Shown here: positions 59,663 to 64,000 of the stretch, piece by piece
Position numbering within the stretch: the stretch's first letter is position 1
Layout: every line of letters begins with the position of its first letter
Assembly (NCBI RefSeq): GCF_900100315.1
Contig: NZ_FNFF01000001.1
Location: forward strand, 1,116,001-1,180,000
Length of the DNA: 64,000 bases
Source of the DNA: Streptomyces indicus
Lineage (GTDB): Bacteria; Actinomycetota; Actinomycetes; Streptomycetales; Streptomycetaceae
Direction: 5' to 3'
Position numbers and translations under genes: made by a program
Notes under the pieces: generated by a model
Database searches by the model: none
What the model was told of the DNA's origin: nothing
What the model saw: the letters and a program-made list of their open reading frames with translations, nothing else

Positions 59663-60958
59663 TCACACCTCGCGCAGCGCCCGCTCCAGAATCGCCGCGC
59701 CCTCTTCCGCCTCCGCCACGGTCAGGCTGAGCGGGGGCGCGATGCGCAGGGCGCTCGTGCTGTGGCCGCCGCCCTTGCCGATCAGGAGGCCGCCGGCGCG
59801 TGCGGCCTCCAGGACCGCCGTGGCGCGCTGCGGCGACGGCTCGTCCGTGCCCGGTTCGCACAGCTCGATGCCGAGCATCAGACCCCGGCCGCGGACCTCC
59901 CGTACGGCGGGGACCGAGGCGCAGGCCGCGCGCAGGCGCTCCAGGAGGAGGCCGCCCACGCGGCGGGCGTTGCCCTGGAGGTCGTGTTCCAGGAGGTACG
60001 AGAGGTTCGCCAGGCCCGCCGCCATGGTGACCGGAGAACCGCCGAAGGTGGAGATGGAGTTGGCGTCCAGGCAGTTCATGACCTCGGCGCGGGCGACGAC
60101 CCCGCCGATCGACATGCCGTTGCCGATGCCCTTGGCGAAGGTCAGCATGTCCGGCGGCCCGGACTGCGCGTGCGCCTGCCAGCCCCAGAAGTGGTCGCCG
60201 GTGCGGCCCCAGCCGGTCTGCACCTCGTCCGAGATCCACAACACCCCGCGCGCGGCGAGGACTTCGCGGAAGGCGGCGTAGAGGCCGTCGGGAGGCGAGG
60301 TGAAGCCGCCGACGCCCTGGATCGGCTCGGCGATCAGGGCGGCAGGGGTACGGCCGTGGCCGAGGAGGTCCTCCAGGTCGGCCACGCACGCGGCGATGAA
60401 CTCGGCATCGCTCAGCGAGGCGTACGGGCCCCGGGTGCGGACGCCGCCGTGCACGTACAGCGTCTGGAGCGGGGACAGCGACGTGGGCGACCACGCGCGG
60501 TTGCCCGTGATGCCGACCGCCGAGAACGAGCGGCCGTGGTAGCTGTTGCGCATCGCGAGCAGGGTGTTCGAGCCGCGGTAGGCCGTCGCGAGCAGCAGCG
60601 CCGTGTCGTTGGCCTCGGTGCCCGAGCTGGTGAAGAACACGCGGGCGTCGGGGATGCCGGACAACGCGGCGATGCGCTCGGCGAGTTCGACCATCGGGCG
60701 GTCGAGGTAGAGCGTGGACGAATGGATGATCCGGCCCGCCTGCTCACTGATCGCCTTGGTCACCTCGGGCAGCGCATGCGCGGTCATCGTGGTGAGGATG
60801 CCGCCGAAGAAGTCCAGGTACTTGGTGCCGTCGGCGTCCCAGACGTGGCGGCCCTCGCCGTGCGTCAGCTCGATCGGGTCCTCGTAGTAGAGGGCGAGCC
60901 AGTCGGGCAGCACCTTGCGGTGCCGTTCGTACAGCTCCGCGGATGACGTCGACGTCAC
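59663..60958 (-). CDS. Class III PLP aminotransferase (beta-alanine/omega-amino acid type)
   Basis: The 431-residue protein is a class III aminotransferase: YLDFFGGILTTMTAHALPEV, VFFTSSGTEANDTALLLATA, VLWISDEVQTGWGRTG and the PLP Lys276 in MLTFAKGIGNGMSIGGVVA. In a reductive pyrimidine route it would move the amino group of beta-alanine or beta-aminoisobutyrate to pyruvate or 2-oxoglutarate, giving a semialdehyde. GTG 60958 overlaps the beta-ureidopropionase stop by 4 bases (GTGA), linking it with the enzyme that makes its substrate. The length and motifs fit AGXT2-like proteins, so other omega-amino acids are possible. Confidence 0.92.
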   Translation of the reverse strand: MTSTSSAELYERHRKVLPDWLALYYEDPIELTHGEGRHVWDADGTKYLDFFGGILTTMTAHALPEVTKAISEQAGRIIHSSTLYLDRPMVELAERIAALSGIPDARVFFTSSGTEANDTALLLATAYRGSNTLLAMRNSYHGRSFSAVGITGNRAWSPTSLSPLQTLYVHGGVRTRGPYASLSDAEFIAACVADLEDLLGHGRTPAALIAEPIQGVGGFTSPPDGLYAAFREVLAARGVLWISDEVQTGWGRTGDHFWGWQAHAQSGPPDMLTFAKGIGNGMSIGGVVARAEVMNCLDANSISTFGGSPVTMAAGLANLSYLLEHDLQGNARRVGGLLLERLRAACASVPAVREVRGRGLMLGIELCEPGTDEPSPQRATAVLEAARAGGLLIGKGGGHSTSALRIAPPLSLTVAEAEEGAAILERALREV

Positions 60959-61797
60959 GGCTGCACCAGCCCTTCGTACGCGTCGGGACGGCGGTCGCGG
61001 TAGAACGCCCACTGGTTGCGCACTTCCTCGATCAGGCCGAAGTCCAGGTCCCTGACCACCAGTTCCTCGGTCTTGTCGCTCGCGGTCTCGCCGACGAACT
61101 GGCCGCGCGGGTCCACGAAGTACGAGGTCCCGTAGAAGTCGTTGTCGCCGTACTCCTCCTGGCCGACCCGGTTGATGGCCGCGATGAAGTACTCGTTGGC
61201 GACCGCGGCGGCGGGCTGCTCCAGCTGCCAGAGGTACGCGGACAGACCGCGCGAGGTGGCGGAGGGGTTGTAGACCAACTGGGCACCGTTCAGGCCGAGT
61301 TGCCGCCAGCCCTCGGGGAAGTGCCGGTCGTAGCAGATGTACACGCCGACCTTGCCGACCGCGGTGTCGAACACCGGCCAGCCCAGGTTCCCGGGCTTGA
61401 AGTAGTACTTCTCCCAGAAGCCCTTGACCTGCGGGATGTGGTGCTTGCGGTACTTGCCGAGATACGTGCCGTCCGCGTCGATCACGGCCGCGGTGTTGTA
61501 GTAGAAGCCGGCCTGCTCGACTTCGAAGACCGGGACGACGATCACCATGCCGGTCTCGCGGGCGAGTGCCTGCATCCGGACCACCGTGGGCCCGTCCGGC
61601 ACCGGCTCGGCCCAGCGGTAGTGCTCCGGCTCCTGCACCTGGCAGAAGTACGGCGCGTTGAACACCTCCTGGAAGCCGATCACCTGCGCACCCTGGCGCG
61701 CGGCCTCCCGGGCGTGCTCCTCATGCTTGGCGATCATGGATTCGGTGTCGCCTGTCCAGGTCGCCTGGACCAGTGCGGCGCGTACGACGGTGGCCAT
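60955..61797 (-). CDS. Beta-ureidopropionase (N-carbamoyl-beta-alanine amidohydrolase), nitrilase superfamily
   Basis: The 280-residue enzyme has the nitrilase triad: Glu44 (GFQEVFN), Lys118 (KYRKHHIP) and Cys155 (VYICYDRHFPEGWRQ). HFPEGWR and the FKPGNLGWPVFDT segment match beta-ureidopropionases. It releases ammonia and CO2 from N-carbamoyl-beta-alanine, the product of the dihydropyrimidinase encoded at 52689-54080. AAGGAG lies 8 bases before ATG 61797. It is first in the minus-strand arm, followed by the aminotransferase. The 205 bases upstream hold no supported gene. Confidence 0.94.
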   Translation of the reverse strand: MATVVRAALVQATWTGDTESMIAKHEEHAREAARQGAQVIGFQEVFNAPYFCQVQEPEHYRWAEPVPDGPTVVRMQALARETGMVIVVPVFEVEQAGFYYNTAAVIDADGTYLGKYRKHHIPQVKGFWEKYYFKPGNLGWPVFDTAVGKVGVYICYDRHFPEGWRQLGLNGAQLVYNPSATSRGLSAYLWQLEQPAAAVANEYFIAAINRVGQEEYGDNDFYGTSYFVDPRGQFVGETASDKTEELVVRDLDFGLIEEVRNQWAFYRDRRPDAYEGLVQP

Positions 61798-62002
61798 GAG
61801 CTGCTCCTTCGACGAGACGCTCGCTGTCGACCTCTCGACCCCGCCGGGCTCTACGCCCGTAGACGACGGAGGTGGAGCCATGAACGTACGACCAGTCCAG
61901 GTGCGGGGCAAGACCGCCTGCCGCAAGCCCGCGCCACCGGCGGCTTTTCCTACTCGTACGGGTGAGGGACGCTCCCGGCGCGCGGGCACCGGGAGAGGCG
62001 GG

Positions 62003-63361
62003 CTAGACCCCGAATCCCGCCACCCGCAGCGCGTGCGCCAGGTCGCGCCGGCAGTCCCCCGAGACCGACTCGGCGGCCTTGAGCAGCGGCGGGATCAGAC
62101 GGTCCGGGTCGGCGGTGACGATGCGCGCGGCCTCCTCCGGCGTACGGACGCGCAGGAACGCCTCGAGCAGCACCTCGGCCTGCACCCTGCGCCCGGCGTC
62201 GGCCATCACGAGCGCGGCCTCGCCGATCTCGGACGCGGGCCGGCCCACGCCCTGGCGCAGCAGACGCTTCGCGTCGTCGTGGCGGCCGGCGGTGCCGAGC
62301 GCCTCGGCGACGGCGACGAGGTCGGCGGGCGGCAGCGAGGCCGCCTCCCACAGGAGCGTGGCCCAGTCGGCGCCGAGCCCGGCGCGCTGCAACTCCTCGG
62401 CGAGCAGCGGCAGTTGCCCGGGCGGCCGGCGGGCCGCCTCGCACAGCAGCACATGGGCCTCGCCGGTGCGGCCCGCGCCGCGCAGCGCGATCAGCTGGGC
62501 GACGGTGGCGGCGGTGGCGCGGGCCGCGGCGCCGGGTGCGCTCCCGGGCGGCGCCGCGGGTGCGGCCTGCTCGGACATGCGGCCGTGGCGGGCGCCGCGG
62601 GGCGGGGTCTGCTCGGCGATCTGGCCGTAGCGGGCGCCGCGCGGCGGGGTCTGCGCCGCGGTCGGCGGGACGGAACCGGCGGTGTCCGCCCCGGGCGCGT
62701 ACCGGGCGCCTCTGCGCGCGAACCGGCGCGGGTGCGGGGCGCCCCGGCTGCTCCGCTCCTCCTCGGCGGGTGCCGCATCCGGCTGCCGGGGTGCGAAGAA
62801 GTGGTCCGTGTCGGGCGGCATGACGCGGGGCTCGTGGCGCGGCTGTCCGTGCCGCGGCGGTGCCTGGATCCGCTGCAACCGCCCCTGGAGTTCCGCCACG
62901 CGCGCGCTCGCCCGCTCGTGGTCGTCCTGCGCCCACGCGAGGTCGAGCCGCAGCCGGTCGGCGTCGAAGGGGGAGGCGGTCTGGAGCAACTCCCCTATCT
63001 CGCCCTGCCGTTCGGCCGCGTACCGCTGTTCCTTGAGCATCAGCTCGAGCCGCTCGCCGAGCCGTTCGCGCGCGCCGGGGCGGGTGTCGACATGGCGGAG
63101 CAGGCGCTGGTGCAGGGCGCGGGCGTGGGCCATCTCCTGGGCGGCCCGGTCCCGGCCGTGGGCTGCCGCGAGATCGTTGAGCAGCGCCTCGACCACGTCC
63201 CAGGGCGGGGCCTCGCGTCCTTGCAGGCAGGCGCGCATCCCGTCGGGGTCGCGGCGGAGGAACACGCCGCACCACCCACCGTCCTGGTCGATGCGTCCGA
63301 CCAGGCCTCGCAGATACTCCGCGAACTCCCGCACAGGGTCCGCGTGTTGCCCCGCCGTCAT
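62003..63361 (-). CDS. Hypothetical protein with helical N-terminal domain and TPR-like C-terminal half
   Basis: The 452-residue protein is not a family I can name. Residues 1-170 are mostly helical, beginning PVREFAEYLRGLVGRIDQDG and GGWCGVFLRRDPDGMRACLQ, a form seen at the front of several streptomycete regulatory or effector-like proteins; it then forms a coiled-coil stretch. Residues 170-275 are Pro/Arg-rich and include two near-identical segments, EQTPPRGARYGQI and EQTPPRGARHGRM. Residues 280-450 are short helical repeats (TGEAHVLLCEAARRPPGQLP, DAKRLLRQGVGRPASEIGEA) resembling TPR/SEL1 scaffolds. It may sense or bind partners; there is no membrane segment. A GGGGGAC site precedes ATG 63361. 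Confidence 0.75.
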   Translation of the reverse strand: MTAGQHADPVREFAEYLRGLVGRIDQDGGWCGVFLRRDPDGMRACLQGREAPPWDVVEALLNDLAAAHGRDRAAQEMAHARALHQRLLRHVDTRPGARERLGERLELMLKEQRYAAERQGEIGELLQTASPFDADRLRLDLAWAQDDHERASARVAELQGRLQRIQAPPRHGQPRHEPRVMPPDTDHFFAPRQPDAAPAEEERSSRGAPHPRRFARRGARYAPGADTAGSVPPTAAQTPPRGARYGQIAEQTPPRGARHGRMSEQAAPAAPPGSAPGAAARATAATVAQLIALRGAGRTGEAHVLLCEAARRPPGQLPLLAEELQRAGLGADWATLLWEAASLPPADLVAVAEALGTAGRHDDAKRLLRQGVGRPASEIGEAALVMADAGRRVQAEVLLEAFLRVRTPEEAARIVTADPDRLIPPLLKAAESVSGDCRRDLAHALRVAGFGV

Positions 63362-63530
63362 GTGTCCCCCACCAGACTGGACCCTTCCGGTCCATGTGTG
63401 TCCGGCAGCATTCCACACCTCGCGCGTTACGGGGCGGCTACGCGGAGTTTTCGTAGGTGCGCATAAGAGCCGAGGAAAAGGTGGCACCGCGGGGTCTGCC
63501 GGGCAGAGTGACAAACCGCCCCGTTCCCTC

Positions 63531-63890
63531 TCACATGGACCCGGTCTCCGGATGTTCCGCCACCAGCCTCTTGGGCGCCGCCTGCCGCCACGAGTCGGCG
63601 AGGATCGCGGCGAGCTCCTGCTCGTCGTCCAGCGCGCCGAGCCGCACCCGCAGCCAGGGGTAGCGGTCGTCGTGGCCCTCGCGCAGGAAGAACTTCTCCG
63701 GTTCCGCGGCGATCAGTTCGGCCCGGTCCTCCTGCGGGCACTTCACGCCGAGCACCGTGTCGGAGTCGTCGAGCGAGGCGAACACCTTGCCGCCCTCGAC
63801 CCGGAACGTGGGCAGTCCCCACGCGAGCTTCTCGAAGGCGCCCGGCAGGGCGAGCGCGATCCGGCGTGCGTCGTCGGAGTTCAGGGGCAT
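63531..63890 (-). CDS. MmcQ/YjbR-family DNA-binding-fold protein
   Basis: The 119-residue protein has the CyaY-like YjbR layout: ARRIALALPGAFEKLAWGLP, FRVEGGKVFASLDDSDTVLG, VKCPQEDRAELIAAEPEKFF and DDRYPWLRVRLGALDDEQEL. Members have a double-wing DNA-binding-like fold but no settled function. ATG 63890 is preferred over the adjacent GTG 63893 because GGAGG is then 5 bases away. It is on the same strand as the hypothetical protein, 169 bases apart. The 110 bases between its start and the window end show no gene. Confidence 0.88.
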   Translation of the reverse strand: MPLNSDDARRIALALPGAFEKLAWGLPTFRVEGGKVFASLDDSDTVLGVKCPQEDRAELIAAEPEKFFLREGHDDRYPWLRVRLGALDDEQELAAILADSWRQAAPKRLVAEHPETGSM

Positions 63891-64000
63891 CACGGCCTCC
63901 GGGCGGTCCGGGGCACGAGGGCCCCGGGTGTGCGGGCGCCTCGCGGCCCGGGTGTCGGGCCGGCGCAGTCGCCCTTGTGGTCTCAGGTCTGCGACAGGCT

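Noticed and set aside
61880-63466. ATG at 61880 with an excellent GGAGGTGGAGCC ribosome site, opening a long plus-strand frame
   Set aside because: The frame runs antisense through the whole hypothetical gene at 62003-63361 and becomes low-complexity Arg/Gly/Ala. The ribosome site may be chance, although a short peptide cannot be fully excluded.

Overview
The window looks like a Streptomyces chromosome or a close actinomycete relative. Base composition is very GC-rich, codon third positions are almost always G or C, GTG and TTG starts are used, genes are chained by ATGA/GTGA/TGATG overlaps, and secreted proteins carry Tat or Sec leaders followed by ricin-type lectin modules. I see no tRNA, rRNA, transposase, phage gene or CRISPR array. 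All identifications come from reading the sequence and from memory of protein families; no database search was run.

Layout. (1) 1-14641 is a sugar-utilisation region. It holds a CUT1-type ABC importer (binding lipoprotein cut by the window start), a secreted DUF4874/DUF4832 protein with a carbohydrate-binding tail, a Gfo/Idh/MocA oxidoreductase, a GH4 alpha-galactosidase-like enzyme overlapping a PfkB kinase, DeoR and LacI regulators, a Tat-exported GH43-like protein, a SIS-domain sugar-phosphate protein and a class II (tagatose/fructose-bisphosphate type) aldolase. Together they suggest import and catabolism of a galactose- or amino-sugar-type glycan. (2) 14838-17766 has a PNPOx-like flavoprotein, a winged-helix regulator with a small coiled-coil membrane protein, and a CcdA/TlpA thiol-redox pair. 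(3) 17920-27070 is a membrane-microdomain operon: SPFH protein, NfeD, a 1686-residue AAA+ ATPase, a flotillin and a 53-residue membrane peptide, with a divergent PucR-type regulator. (4) 28505-30732 has a SulP anion transporter and a MerR regulator. (5) 30781-33219 is a zinc-starvation locus: Cys-poor alternative S18, L31, L33, L28 and S14 plus a CobW-like protein, arranged around a Zur-box-like dyad.

(6) 33528-52562 is a hemicellulose island: a LacI/CUT1 ABC/GH3 operon of the bxl type, a GH74 xyloglucanase, a second LacI with a Ytf-type pentofuranose/galactofuranose importer, a GH62 arabinofuranosidase and a GH10 xylanase (XlnA type). Secreted enzymes cut xyloglucan and arabinoxylan, the two importers take up the products, and the cytoplasmic GH3 finishes hydrolysis. 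(7) 52689-61797 is a reductive pyrimidine-catabolism cluster: dihydropyrimidinase, NCS2 permease, an amidohydrolase/deaminase, a TauE/SafE exporter, LacI, an aminotransferase and beta-ureidopropionase. (8) 62003-63890 holds a hypothetical protein and a YjbR-family protein.

The intergenic spaces carry unusually clear regulatory signals: several perfect palindromes next to LacI genes, a promoter whose -35 box sits inside an 18-bp inverted repeat, perfect terminator hairpins, and five unrelated short tandem repeats (6, 10, 17, about 22 and 29 bp). The observations I rate highest are the SPFH/NfeD/giant-ATPase/flotillin operon with its paired operators, the contiguous twin palindromes upstream of the pyrimidine permease, the CobW-like protein that lacks a P-loop, and the symmetric lac-operator-like site at 43182-43200.
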